A stretch of DNA of 64,000 bases from Effrenium voratum (GCA_963377175.1 CAUJNA010001224.1:2283960-2347959); one strand, 5' to 3'; positions 16,953 to 28,515 are shown, numbered from the stretch's first letter. The notes: generated from the letters alone by a model not told the origin. Numbers and translations are program-made.

Positions 16953-18551
16953 ATGTCACAGCCGGACCTGGACTCGGAGGAGGGCAAGCTGTCCCTGCTC
17001 CTCTGGGCGATGAAGAGGCACCAGGGAGAGCTCCGGATGTTTGGGGGGATCTGGAAGAAGCACGCAAGCGGCGAGATTTTTAGGGGCGCTGACCAGCATT
17101 TCAAGCTCACGCCGGAGGAGCTCCTGGCCCGGACTCACCCACTCACGTGCGAGCGGGACCACATCGACCCAGTCATCTACACGGCCTTGGAGATCCGAGC
17201 GCAGGTGAACCGGGGCGAGCGCCCGGCGCCGGAGCAGGTGGTGGGGATCTTCTGGGCGAAAGGTGATGGGGTGTTTTGGACCAGACAGACGAGAACGTGG
17301 GACCTGCCGAGCCTGACGGGAGTGTACGCCCACAGGTTCACTTTCAAGTACATCTACTCGGCCTGGACCACTTTCCCGTTGATCGTGAAGACGCAACGCC
17401 GGGGCCGCAATGCGGAGGGCTCGACCTCGGACAAGTGGATGGGCAACATCCTCCAGATGAGGAAGGAGGCGGTGCCCTTCCTGGAGAGCCTGGGCATCCC
17501 CAAGCCGCGCAGCAAGGCGGAATGGAGCTACATCTTCAAGGAGATGGGGACGTTTTTGGCGGCCAAGAATTTGATCGTCAACTGCCCGTTGCCTGTGATG
17601 GAGATCCCAGTGGCCCCCGTCCACGACAGTAAGGAGGCGCTGCGTTTCAGGGCGGTCTGCGACGAGCGGATCACCCTCCCGCTGGCATCGCTGAAGGCCT
17701 TCGACTCGGTCTACACCAAGTTGGTGGCGGGCCTGAGCAAGTCTTCGATGGTGGAGGTGAAGGTCAACTGGCGCTGCAACGTGGTCCACGACTGGGTCGA
17801 GCAGGTCCCGCAAAAAGCGGCGGGGGCCTTGTACGACAGGTTGGGTTACTCCCAGGACCTCATCCGGCAGCTGGGTTGCTCCCCCCCCCTTGGGTGCCTC
17901 TGGCCCCGGGGAGCGGCCAAGGAGGCGGACCCCAAGGCCAAGGTTCTGGGGGGGGCAGACACCACGCTCCGCACACCAGACCAGGGCACCAGGCGATACC
18001 CGCCCATCACCACGGCCACGGTCACGGCGGTCACAGGCCGGAAGTACATCAACAAGCACTTCCCCAAGGAGACGAAGCATGTGTTTTGGGCCTCCGTGGA
18101 GTGTGGCTTGGTCTTGCCCAGCATCAGCGCCTGGGAAGTGGTGGGCAAGGAGAAGTTCAAGACCACCGGGGGCTATATGTGCAGATTTTGCAAGGGCTTC
18201 TGGAGGGCGAGCCGCGGGGGGACCAGGCTGCTCCAGATCACGGGGTGGCACAAAGACAAGGCCACATGCTTGCAGCTGGTGATGGACGAGCCCCCGGAGC
18301 AGCTATATAATCAGTGGATCCGGGACAGGATGGAGTTCTACAAGAGGGTGTAGCCGACGGAGCCTCCCAGGGACGAGCGGCTAGTCCTGGGCGACGCGAG
18401 CACCCCGCGCATGCGCTTCAGCTCCTCGAATGGCCTGGGGGATGTCTCCTCTGCCTTGTGGTCGGTCATTTTGAGCAACCCGGAGAAGTCAGGGCTGGCG
18501 GCCATCCACTCGGTGGCAAAGGAGGCGATCTTGAAGGGTGAGAGCCGCTAG
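16953..18551 (+). pseudogene. ORF1 of the retroelement with an in-frame TAG
   Basis: The frame from ATG 16953 runs about 466 codons to TAG at 18351-18353. The same frame then stays open for another 65 protein-like codons (MRFSSSNGLGDVSSALWSVI, AIHSVAKEAILKGES) to TAG at 18549-18551. The internal TAG therefore looks like a nonsense mutation. The frame is also open upstream to about 16836, but that part is T-rich and unlike the rest. A Cys-containing segment (YMCRFCKGFW, about 18174) is the only motif seen. It may be a structural (Gag-type) protein; family unrecognised. Confidence 0.55.
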
Positions 18552-18973
18552 GTCGTGTCTCACAGCCCTTTTGGATGTGGAGTCGTGTGATCTCGTCCCG
18601 CCGGGACTTGGGTGCCTTTGGCCCCGTCTCGGGTGGGGGGAGGAGTAAGGGTGTCTCCTTTTGGGTTCATCTTTCACCATTGTTTCCCCCCTGTTCAACA
18701 CGTCACGACAGCCGGATTGCCGCGATCTGGAGGCCACATGCATTGGCTGCAAGGACGGGCCATATCAGCCACGGTTCGGAAAAAGTGGCTGCGGTTGGTC
18801 TCCCCCCTCCGTGCTTTTGGGGATTTCCGGGGGTTGACTTTTGGTCCTGTCGGGCTGCGTGTGGCCTGCCTGCTCCATCTGCACTCGGCATTCTGCGCGT
18901 TTGGAACATGCATGCATTGTGCCGCGGTTGGGTCCCGGCCGTTCGATAGGAGGCTCGAACCCCCCTTTTCCTC
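18552..18973. other. Spacer between ORF1 and the recombinase remnant
   Basis: No reading frame with protein-like composition was found. T-rich and G-rich stretches alternate (CCTTTTGGGTTCATC, GGGGGTTGACTTTTGG). Nothing else recognised. Confidence 0.4.
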
Positions 18974-21028
18974 ATGGCTAGGGTTTCTACCAAGTTTCTT
19001 TTGCGCCCGCCTTACACACGTCTTTGGGACCGCATTCCAAGGGTCCTATGGGACACATTGGCGGATGAGTCCTTTTCTCCGAGACAGACGGACGGGGAGC
19101 TGTTGGTCCTGATGTGCCTGCGCCATGGCACGGAGGAGGAGGGGAGGAAGCTGGGCGGGGAGCCGGCAGTCCGCTTCGCCCAGCTCCTGGAACTCATTCC
19201 GGTAGGGCAAGACGACCAAGTGGTCCCGACGGACTACTTCAACGGCCTGGTGGCGTCGGCGGCGGGCAGCCTCTGTCCGCGGCGGACCTGGCCGACCTAT
19301 GGGATAGCCTATGGTTCCTCCTCATGGGACTGCGGATGGCAAGCCGACTTTTCCTTGCTGGAGAATGAATGGGACCGCCAGGACCAACTGAGGTGGTTCT
19401 CACGAGATGACCCACCCCCACTCCAACAACCGGAGCTTCTGAAGTGGAGGCACTGGCGGCCGGGGAAAATCAGGGAAATGGAGCCCACGACCCAGCGAGC
19501 GCTGGAACTCCATATGCGCGGGAAATGGGCGGAACGGCTCCTGGCCCACTTCGCCCCTTTTGCGGAGCACATCGCATACATGCAGGACATCCTGGGGGAG
19601 GACTTCCGCAAGGAGGCATTGGACCTCTTGGGGGACAGCAGGTTCCGGACACTCAGGCAACATTGCCTGGTCTATTAACCAGCTCGCCGAAGAGGAGGTC
19701 ACCCCGTGCAAGTTACGGCAGGTGTGGAACACCCTCAAGTGGTTTTCCAAGACCTTCGGGTTGCTGAAGATAGACGAGCTCCATCGCCTCAAGTCCAAGA
19801 AGAGTTTATTGGAAGAGGCGCTCACGGACACGGTCACCAGGCCACAGCGCAAGGCGGTGGTCCCCAGCAAAGAGGTCATATGGGCTCTGGAGGAGGGGGC
19901 CGGCTACGATCACCTGGGTGCCACCGGCCCCGGTACGCAGGCGGCCCCGGGGAGGAGCAGACACGAGGTGCTGGACGCTTTCATCCTGGGTTTCGCCCGG
20001 TTCCAGGTTGGGTGCAGCGCTCGTTTCAATGACCTCCAGCATGTCCACCCCAAGGACCTTATCCACACCAGCAACACTGTGGAGCTGAAGGCCTGGCAGA
20101 CCAAGACGGTCTCAGCAGCACGAATCAACCGCAACCCGGTCCCCTTGATTGCTCCGAAGTACAGGGCATTCCAGGACATGGACTACTTGCTCCCGACGGT
20201 GAGCAAAGACTTTGCAGGGCTGATCCCGAGACCTTCCACACCGGAAAGGGCTCTGAGATGGCTCAAGGATGCTATTCTCCGTCGGGGAGTTACCCCGGGG
20301 TTGGTGAAGCCGCTGACGTGGCACTCATTCCGAGTGTTCATCCCGGACTGCGCCTTCCAGATGGGGATCCCCCGGGAGCGCCGCATGTACCTAGGCAACT
20401 GGCTCACGGAGAGCACAGCAGACGTGCGGGAGAAGCGCAACGTGGTTGTGGAGATTTGGGGCCAGGTAGCGCAGAAGGTCCCCAACCTGAACCTCGGGCC
20501 AGGCAGGGAACGCAGGGAGGACTTCAACCACCCGGACTGGGCGGACCCGCTCCCGCCACCAGCAGTGGACATCACGGACGCAGGACCGGACGGCCGCAAG
20601 GACCAAACCGAAAGGGAAGGGGAGGCATCCCCCACGGTACCCTCAGGGAGCGCGCCATCGACTCGCTGGTGGAACAGGGACCCGAGGACACACCAGTGAA
20701 GGCCAAGGACCTGTTTCCCGCCACCCCGGACCTCCCCCTTCGTGTGGTGGCGGCGGTCAAACGCACAGGCAACGCCGGCCAGTCCAGAATCCACCTGCTG
20801 AATGTCGAAGGCACGGCTGTGGGGTGCGGGTGGCGACCGGCGGCTTCTAAGATCCAGGAGCTCTCTGTGCTGGATTATGGCTTCCCGGCGGACTGGGCAC
20901 TGGAGCCTGCGGAGGTCCCCACACTGCAGGAGGACTCGGACTCCTCGGCGGACTCGGGCTCTGAAACGGATGACTCTGTAGACACCCAGTCGGAGACCGA
21001 GGTGGTGGCCCTACCTTTGGCAGCCTAG
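18974..21028 (+). pseudogene. Tyrosine recombinase (DIRS-type), frameshifted
   Basis: The N-terminal part is read from ATG 18974 to TAA at about 19676. The sense continues in another frame from about 19655 (INQLAEEEVTPCKLRQVW) and changes again near 20600-20690 to end at 21028 with an acidic tail (SDSSADSGSETDDSVDTQ). The catalytic part includes VGCSARFNDLQHV (first Arg), LTWHSFRVFIPDCA (His-x-x-Arg) and YLGNWLTES. No Tyr lies between YLGNW and the following RNVVVEIW, so the nucleophile appears to be lost. The enzyme would integrate a circular DNA copy of the retroelement. Confidence 0.7.
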
Positions 21029-21394
21029 GTGCCCCCGGCCCTGGCGACGAGGGGAGGGGAGGCCCGGGACAGGGCCCTGGCCAGGGCCCTCAGCACAGAC
21101 TGGCATCCTTCGGAAATGGCGGGTGTGCCAGACTGTCCTTCGGAAATGGCGCTATCAGTCTGCACACCCGTTCTTCAGTTTTTGAGAGTTTGAGGTGGGT
21201 GGCCCATGGGGGCCCACCCAGCCGTTGACATCTGACAGGGGAAGATGAGTCCCTGGCACCAACACATTGCTCGGATAAAAGAGTTATCGCGTGCTTGTGT
21301 GGTGCCGTTTGGTTAGCTTACATACACTTTGTTAATGTTGAAACGCATGTGGAAACATGAACTGTGTTTGAAATGCTTGACCATAATGGCATGT
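21029..21394. other. Non-coding spacer with repeated hairpin loop
   Basis: It contains TCCTTCGGAAATGGCG at 21106-21121 and again at 21136-21151. The second copy sits in the loop of a 14-bp stem formed by GGGTGTGCCAGACTG (21121-21135) and CAGTCTGCACACCC (21156-21169), with one bulged base. It could be an RNA structure of the retroelement. No reading frame recognised. Confidence 0.5.
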
Positions 21395-21410
21395 GCCATT
21401 TTGGCTCAAG
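21395..21410 (+). other. Dinoflagellate spliced-leader relict
   Basis: GCCATTTTGGCTCAAG is identical to the last 16 bases of the 22-nt dinoflagellate spliced leader (DCCGTAGCCATTTTGGCTCAAG). The five bases upstream (CATGT) do not match CCGTA. The next bases, CTTTGCC, are not a splice donor, so this is not an SL RNA gene. It resembles the 5' end of a trans-spliced mRNA copied back into the genome. The Gag-like ATG follows 68 bp downstream. Confidence 0.8.
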
Positions 21411-21478
21411 CTTTGCCCTGGGTTCCTTGAACCCAATTTGTGTGAAAAACCCACCCACCCACACCAAGGTAGGAGGTC

Positions 21479-22612
21479 ATGGCGGCCCCGCCCGCCAAAC
21501 CACCGGAGGAGGCAAAGTTGCAGAAGCCACTGGCGGCCATCCTGGTGGGCAAGGAAATCCCCTGGGCCATCCAGGCGGCTCTGGGCGCATCGGGATACGT
21601 CACGGTGGAAGACCTGGCGGATCGCTGGAACACCCCGGCGGCGGCTAGGGACAATGGTCCCCGGGACCTGGGATTCCAGGATGGAGAGAATGGGTTCAAC
21701 GCCCAGACCTCGGCCTTCACGGCGATGCGCCTCCTTCAGGCAGTTCGGGTGGCAGCCAACTTGGTCCGGGGGGGCAACCAAGGTGACCACCCGGCGGGCC
21801 AGGCGGGCCCGACAAAGGCTCCCTTGAGGTCCTGTGTGACAGGCGCCAGCTGGAAGATGCTTACGTGGCCACGCATGGGACCCCGAAGCCGAGGTTGGAG
21901 TTCCAAGGTAGTGATGGCTACCTCAAGAAGCAATGGCGCATGATTGCCAAGGGCGAGCTGGGCTACATCCCGGCAAAACACATCGTGAGCGCGCTCCCGG
22001 AAGAAGGGGAACGCCCCTCATCCACCCACAAGACGGTGGACGGCTGGGACAGGGAGGATGAAGAAGAGGTGAGGAGCCACCCTATAGCCGGCAGGAAGCC
22101 TCCCCCGAGCGACACCACCTTGCTGTTCGCAGAGCGCAATGCATGGGGCAAGATTCACGAGATGGTGCACCAGGGCACCACTCTCTCCGAAGCCCTCAAG
22201 AACATCAGGGGCGACTTCCTCTTCTGGCAACGGGAGGTCTATGAGCACCTCAACAGGGCGCCGGAGAAGGGGAAGAGCAAGAGCAAGGCACCCAAGGTGT
22301 GGCAGACTCAGTGGGAGAAGCCCAAGAAGGGGGGAAACGGATCCTGGCCCTCGGGGCCGACCCGGTCCAAGCCGAAGGGCAAGGGCGGCAAGGGGAAGTC
22401 CCCCAACACCCCCTCGACCCCATGGCCGGCCGGGACACTGGGCTTTCAAGAATCCCAAAGGGGTGGCGTACTGCAGAGATCATCACCTTCACAACAAGTG
22501 TTCGGGATCATGCGGCCGATCCCACAACTGCCCGGTCAGGAAGGATGGGTGGGTGTGTGATGCCCCCCCATCGAAGCATGTGCCACAGGCATGCCCACAC
22601 CTTCCCAAGTGA
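21479..22612 (+). pseudogene. Gag-like protein with Cys/His knuckle, frameshifted
   Basis: From ATG 21479 the frame reads an Ala/Lys-rich start and a helical domain (EIPWAIQAALGASGYVTVED). It moves to another frame at about 21830-21865 (KPRLEFQGSDGYLKKQWRM) and back near 22430 (GHWAFKNPKGVAYC). The end holds a knuckle-like CRDHHLHNKCSGSCGRSHNC, typical of nucleic-acid-binding ends of Gag proteins. A basic linker (KPKGKGGKGK) precedes it. It lies just after the spliced-leader relict. Two frame changes indicate decay. Confidence 0.55.
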
Positions 22613-22685
22613 CAGGAGGCCACTCAGGGTGCCATAGGCCCCGTGGCTTCCTGGTCTCCGTTGGGATCAGGCCACCAGTGCGAGA

Positions 22686-23780
22686 GTGCACACAGCGGGG
22701 GAGAGCCAACCCCACCAGAGCCACAGCGGAAGGCAGACAGAGCGGGGGAGGCCAGGACGGCCGCAGGTGGGAGGGGATTTCTCCAGGGTGCCACCGGCCC
22801 CGGAAGCCCCTCCACTGAAGAAGAGGAGTGGACCCAGCCAGGGCACTCCAGAAGGGCGGAAGCACCCCTTTCCCCCGCACCCACCGAGGCAGTGGGAAGA
22901 ACCCCCAGAGAGACCCAGAGGTGAGGATCCGCCCGGCAAGGGGCGTTCCAAGGGCGCAGAACCGCCAGGGCAAGCAGCAAGCCCAGGGACAGATGACCGG
23001 AGGGTCAGACAAAGGACACACGGAATCCCTAGAAAGGCAAGCCCCACCTTCCCATGGATGCAGGACACCCCGGAAAGACTGAGGCTCAGCATCCTGCTGT
23101 ACGCTGGGAAGGATGATGCGGGGGCCCTGGATGCTTACCTCCATGCCTACAACCCGGCCTTCTCGGAGTACATTTGGGCAGTGGACATCAGGCGAAAGAG
23201 TGGAGATCTTGGACAGGACATGCTGGGAGATGAGCCTTACTCTACGATGTGCTCCATGGCCATGGCGGGCAAGGTCGGCCCCAACTGCAGGACGTGGAGC
23301 ATTCTCAGATGGTTCCCCAAACCGGGTGGGCAGAGCGGAGCAGACCCTGTGGGGCTTAGAGGACCTGGAGCCCCGGGTAATGGAGGACACGGACAACGAC
23401 AGCGTGCTCATGCTCCGACACATTTGCCTGACCTCGCTGGCCTACCAGGGGCTAGGTCAACTAACGGTCCCGCAGGTGGGCTCCTCCTTCTTGGAGCACC
23501 CAATGGACCCAATGGAGTGCAGCAAGAGCCCGAGCGCAGCGAGGTGCTCATCGATCTGGGTCACACGGGCCTACATTCAATGGGCGAACGCACTCCACCA
23601 CTCCCTCATCAAGTTTGACGAGTGCCGCCTGGGCCAGGTGGTAGTGAAGTCCACAACATTGTCAACGGACCTTCCCCTTCACCATTGGCATGATCTGCGA
23701 TGCAACCACGGAGCTCACCCCAGGGGGGAAAAGCTCAACTCCAGTGACCTCAGCCGGTATCCAGAGCAGATGATGCAGGG
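22686..23780 (+). pseudogene. Methyltransferase-like segment of the retroelement
   Basis: A Pro-rich linker leads to RLRLSILLYAGKDDAGALDA, then YIWAVDIRRKSGDLGQDML and VGPNCRTWSILRWFPKPGG. In the next frame (from about 23330) follow WGLEDLEPRVMEDTDNDSVL and QVVVKSTTLSTDLPLHHW. The SAM-site-like first motif and the PNC(R)TWS motif resemble C5-cytosine methyltransferases (motifs I and IV). DIRS elements are known to carry a methyltransferase domain of another (Dam) type. The segment before PNC seems shortened, and the frame changes around 23300. Assignment is tentative. Confidence 0.4.
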
Positions 23781-24142
23781 TCTCGCAGCGGCCATCCTTT
23801 GCAGAGCGGGACCCGTCCTGGAGGCGCTGAGGCCGGGGGGCATGGCCCAGGCGAACCCAACGACCCCCCCGAGGCGACAGAGGGAACCTTCTCCCAGCAC
23901 GCCGGGGGACAACAAGCGCCAGACAAGCGTTGGCGGGACTAACCTTGGGCTCACTTCCGGTCTCGGCCTCAGACAATCCGGAGATCGGCCCACCACCCTG
24001 CCGATCACGCACGACCCAAATCTCTCCGACAAGGTTATGTACCTCCAGATGGCCTTCAAACAGCGCCCCCTAAGGGACGGGTGGGAAGCCCTCACTGGGA
24101 CGGCTGGCCCCGTGGACTCGGCCACTGTCCAAAGCAGCAGCG

Positions 24143-26120
24143 ATGGGGGCCAAGATCTGTGTCCTCACTTCGCCATGGGGGGACAAGCTCCAGGAGTCGC
24201 TCTCGTTAAAAAAAAGGGGGGCACATCCCTTCCCGGAGGACCTGCTGGAGGATATCAGGGAGATCCTGGCGCCGGGGGCAGGGCAACCCTTCTTCCTGGA
24301 CATCTTGCACAACATTCAGGACCCCGACCACCAGTGTCCTCAGGATCTGGAACAAGGGGTCCCACTGGGGGTCACGGACCCACCCCTGGCCTCGCCGGGC
24401 ATCTGGCCACTCAAGAAGGAGCTAAAAGGGGAGGAGCCGGAGTTCCAGGAACTCCCTCATTCCACGGGCCGGGGTAACTACCCTTCAGCGGATCACTTCA
24501 GTGAGCTCATCCGTGGCACATTCCTGGAGGAGGTCCCCATGGGCATGGTAGAGGGCCCCTTCACCAAGGTGGAGGCAGCATCGCGCTGTGGCTGCGAGAT
24601 TGAGGACCTTTGTCCCGGCCCCCTAGCGGGCATCGACGAAGGGGACAAGATCCGCACCATCTACGATGGCTTGGTGGGCGGGGCCAATGACACCATCAGG
24701 AACCAGACGGTGGAAAGGACAACGGCTCCGACGGTGCTGGATGGGGTACAGGCTCTTTGGCTACATGCGGCAGCTGCGGAGGGACCTCCCTCTCAGGGTG
24801 CCCCTCCCCGAGAAGGAGGTCGTCAAACCTCCACCTGGGGGCTGGCTATGGCCGGAGCCGGGCACCAGGTGGGTGCTGCTCAAGGCGGACGTCACCAAGG
24901 CCCACCGGAGAGTGAAGGTCCTCAGGAAGGACTGGCGGTTCCAGGTGGCTTCACTGGGGGAAGAATGGTGGGTGAACAAGGTAGGCACATACGGCATGGC
25001 CAGTGCCCAATCCTACTGGGGACGCCTGGCAGCCCTTCTACTCAGGGTCCTCTACGCACTTTTCCCTCAAGTGGATTGGAACTTCGTCTTTGTGGATGAC
25101 TTCCTGTGGCTGCTTCGCAGCGAGGGGGCAGTAAACTTGGCGGTGGCGCTGTTGGCAACACTCCTGGCCTTGGGCACCCCGCTTAGCTGGAAGAAGACAC
25201 ATTTGGCGGAGGTCAACACGTGGCTGGGCTTCGTGGTCCACCCGAACATCCCGCAGGTTCTCATGGCCGCCAACAAACACATCCTGGTAATGGAGGTCTT
25301 GCAGCCATGGTGGAAGGGCAGGCGATGCACTCAAAGGACATCGAGAAGGCCCTGGGCCGCATCCAATGGGCAACTGCTGCATGTCCGCTGGCGAAGTCGA
25401 TGCTTCAGCCACTTTGGGCCTGGAAGATGGCCACCACCACGGTGGGGAAACCCCCCAAGGTGGTCAGGATGCTGGCGTTCATGCTGCGGTTCCTCTTCAA
25501 CACGCCCTTCGTCCAGTACTCCCCTTACTTGCCGAAGTCCTCTTGGTGGGGTTGCAGCGATGCTAGCGCCTCGGACGAAGGACTGGCATTTGTGGGAGGT
25601 TGGTGCTCCAACAAAAGTGGAGCCGGAAAAGAAGGAGGTGTACTGGTTCCACGAGCAGATCCACGTGGAGGAGTACCCTTGGGCATTCAAGAATGGGGAT
25701 CCCAAGCGGAGGATTGCGGCTTTGGAAATGCTGGGCACGCTCTTCCTCTGTAACATGATCCTCACGCACCAAGGCCCTCTGTCCTCCCGGGTCCGACTCC
25801 CGGTGGGCAGTGACAATCAGGGCAACGTCATGGCGATGCTCAACCTTGGATCCAAGAAGCCCTACACCGCGGCGATCCTGATGGAGCTGGTCTTCCTGCT
25901 CCACACCCATGGCTGCTCGCTGGCGGCCAACCACGTGCCCCGGGAATTCAACCAGTGGGCTGATGAACTGACGCACCCAGATTTCTCTGGGTTCGACCCT
26001 TTGCACAGGGTCCCCAAACAGGAACTCTGCGAATGTGGCCATGGGTTGCATCACCCATGGCTCCGGCTCCATGTTTGGGGGATGAACATGCATTTAAGCC
26101 ACCTATTTGGATGTTTATGA
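24143..26120 (+). pseudogene. Reverse transcriptase-RNase H, frameshifted
   Basis: The N-terminal part is in one frame to about 24740 (FPEDLLEDIREILAPGAG, GDKIRTIYDGLVGGANDTI). The RT core is in another (RWVLLKADVTKAHRRVKVL motif A; VGTYGMASAQSYWGRL motif B; WNFVFVDDFLWLL motif C with Asp-Asp). It returns to the first frame at about 25300 for the connection and the start of RNase H (SDASASDEGLAFVGGW), then shifts again at about 25600 for the rest (IAALEMLGTLF, PVGSDNQGNVMAML, NHVPREFNQWADELTH). Catalytic residues are present but the gene carries three frame changes, so it is dead or badly assembled. Confidence 0.75.
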
Positions 26121-28515
26121 GGGCTTTCCTGGGTTTTGACAACAGCCATGTGACAAATTGAGCCCAAAGCGTGGGCATTTCTTAGAGGAACGGCTTAGCC
26201 ATTGGAGATTGGGTGCCTGGCTTCATGATTCATGATGGGTTTTGGGTTGGGAAAGAAGCATGGCTGGGTCCCCCAGCTAGGTGCCCTTTTTAACCCCTTT
26301 TTCGGTTGGGAGGGTTCCTCTACTAAAATAGACTATCAAGAAAATCGGGTACCAACTTATTCTAACCTCTCAAATCTGGAGGACCTAGATGGGATAGTTT
26401 TTTGGGTTGGGTAAGTTTGGGTTGGGAGAACAAGCTGCCGCTCACGCGCGGGAGCAAAGAGGGCTGAGAGTCGAGAGGGCGGCACCATCGTCATGTCTGT
26501 CAGCCACGATTCGTCTCGTAGCCTTTGCTCACATCCAGGATTGATTTTCCAATAAGCCCCTTCGTGGAAATGGATCCCTCGACCCATCGGTTTCCGGGAT
26601 TGAAATCAGAGGACAAAGGAAACGGACACAAAACGAGTCTCAAAAACCAACCATGGAGAAAAACGTGAGGGACGATAAAAACTAAGGCAAGTTAAAACCA
26701 GCTTTTGCAAGGTGTAGCAGAACACAATGCAAAGTGAGGTTCAGGGAAGTATAGCGAAGTGGTAAAGCAAAGAGAGGTGTGAGAGTGGTAAAGCAAAGCA
26801 GAGAGAAGTGAAGGAAACTCATGAAGCACATGAAGATAAATTGACTAAGACAAAGGTGAAAGAAATTGAAGAATACAGTCAACTGGTAACGAAAGGGGGA
26901 CTGGAGCAAAGTAAGTTTGAAGCGTAAGGACTGGGAGGCGCTTTGCCTTTTTCAAGCCCAACATGGCGGATGTTTGTGGCATTCAAACACCCAAATGTGA
27001 GGGGCGGGTTAGGCGGATTCCCTGGGCGGCCACTTGCCATGAGCCGATTTGAATCGAAGAATCCCGGATTCGAAGCTGAGTCAGGCGATCAGAAGGGAAT
27101 CCCCCGCGAAAAGGGGAACAACTAGTAGAGGCCCAAAATCGTCTCGGCGCAGCCGCTTTGGGCACCGTAAAGGTCCCACTTTCCACCATGAAATCCCCGG
27201 TCAAATGGGACAAGCTAGGCTCGCATGGTATCATGTGAGTCATTCTCCGCAAAAGTGTGGGGTACCCTTTTCATGTCAGTTTCAAAGAGGGAAACCAACA
27301 GGAAAAAACAAGTTCACATCTCTTTGTCGTCCTGTTTTGACATAGACCCAGTGAGGCAGAACATGGCCTTCGACTTGTTGGCCGACGCGTACCAAGCTGT
27401 ACGCAGCCCGCCCTCCACGGCTAGGCTGCGGACCCAGATCCGCTTCAGCTGCCTTCAAGTTTGGCTTGGAGTAGGAACGCCGATGGACTTGTTTCTTGAC
27501 TGCTGGGTTGGTTCTTTAGACTTTAGCTTCTTGGGAAATAAAGGTGTTTTCCGTTAAACCCCCCAAAAGTTAAAAACTTTTTGCCGGAGGGTCGTTGCAG
27601 CAACCAAGGTTTGTTTGTTCCCTTGCTGGGCAGGTGCAGCTGCCGAGGTCCTAAGAACCCAGTTGTGCGGAACCAGCTGTGAATCCCGTGTAGCTCGGCG
27701 GGCTCGGGATGCCAACCCTAGGGGGACGTTTCCGAGCTGGAAGGCTTGCGGCTCGAATCCGGGATTCGATGATCTTCCAGGGTTGCGAGAAGTGTTTGGT
27801 TCTCCCGGTGTGTTTGGTTGCGAGATATGGCCGTGGTTGTCAACACTAAGGTACTCAATGGAGCCCTGGTAAATGGAAGCCAAGTACCTTGCGGGTTTAG
27901 CTTTGATCCATACCCATGTCTGGCTTTTCTCTTCCCGAAAACGCCTATATATATTTTTGATTTCCATTTGCCCGTGACTTCCCGACGTGTGGCAGAGCCG
28001 TGCTCCGCTGCAGGTCGCTCGCTGCCTCTCAAGAGGCGCATGGGAAGCCGGTTCGCCGGCTCGGGTGTTTTCGATGGGGGTATGGCTCAAAAAACCGGGA
28101 CCAAAATGGAACCCTGGTAAGTGGAAAACATGGACCAAAACCTGCGTAACCCTAGCTCTTTAATTTTGAGCCACTGCCATGGAGGCACGAATCCCTTGTA
28201 GGGGAACCCGCCAAGCTTGCAGAAGGTCGGTCGACCTCTGATTCGAGACCTGGCTCCCTTTGGCACGTGCCAGGCAGCAACGCCTCGATCTGCTTTTCGG
28301 ACCTGGTTCAAAGCCCATGGCCCTTGGAACTTCCGGCTGGCGGATGGCTTTTGAGAGCCACACTTGGGCAAGGGGGCTGCGATTTCTCCCATTGAATCTA
28401 TTTTGTGCAAATCAGAGAGCCAAATAGGTTGTTCAGGCAGAGGCACTTTCGCCTAGGACCTCGGAATCGAAAGGCGGACGTTTGGCGGGGCCCCAACCTC
28501 AGGGTTCAACGATAT
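26121..28515. other. Non-coding host DNA with one short TIR element
   Basis: Apart from the element at 26264-26388 I find no gene. A/G-rich sequence at 26690-26830 repeats GTGGTAAAGCAAAG. Inverted fragments around CCCGGATTCGAA occur at 27060 and 27755. Codons at 27347-27440 (ADAYQAVRSPPSTARLRTQI) look like an isolated exon, but the splice sites are unclear. A 95-bp segment from about 28083 to 28180 begins TGGCTCAAAA and ends TTTTGAGCCA, another TIR-like unit. Confidence 0.4.
26264..26388. repeat. Short TIR element family A, copy 1 (introner-like)
   Basis: It starts CTGGGTCCCCCAG and ends CTGGAGGACCTAG, an inverted pair, with an internal TTGGGAGGGTTCC, CTACTAAAATAGAC, ATCGGGTACC and TTCTAACCTCTCAAA. 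The same order occurs in the copies at 28516, 34758 and 52811. Confidence 0.8.

Larger units (their letters stand above)
16953..26120 (+). mobile_element. Degenerate tyrosine-recombinase retroelement
   Basis: Collinear coding remnants on the plus strand: ORF1, tyrosine recombinase, Gag-like protein with zinc knuckle, methyltransferase-like segment, reverse transcriptase and RNase H. The gene set resembles the DIRS/Ngaro/VIPER class. The recombinase-before-RT order is like VIPER elements of trypanosomatids and unlike classical DIRS. At least seven frame changes and an in-frame stop show it is not an active copy. A spliced-leader-like sequence at 21395 may mark the 5' end of a second transcription unit or a separate insertion. 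Element ends were not identified. Confidence 0.7.

Noticed and set aside
16956..18251. 431-codon open frame on the minus strand across ORF1 of the retroelement
   Set aside because: It is Arg/Pro/Leu/His-rich shadow sequence of the GC-rich plus-strand ORF and has no recognisable motif.
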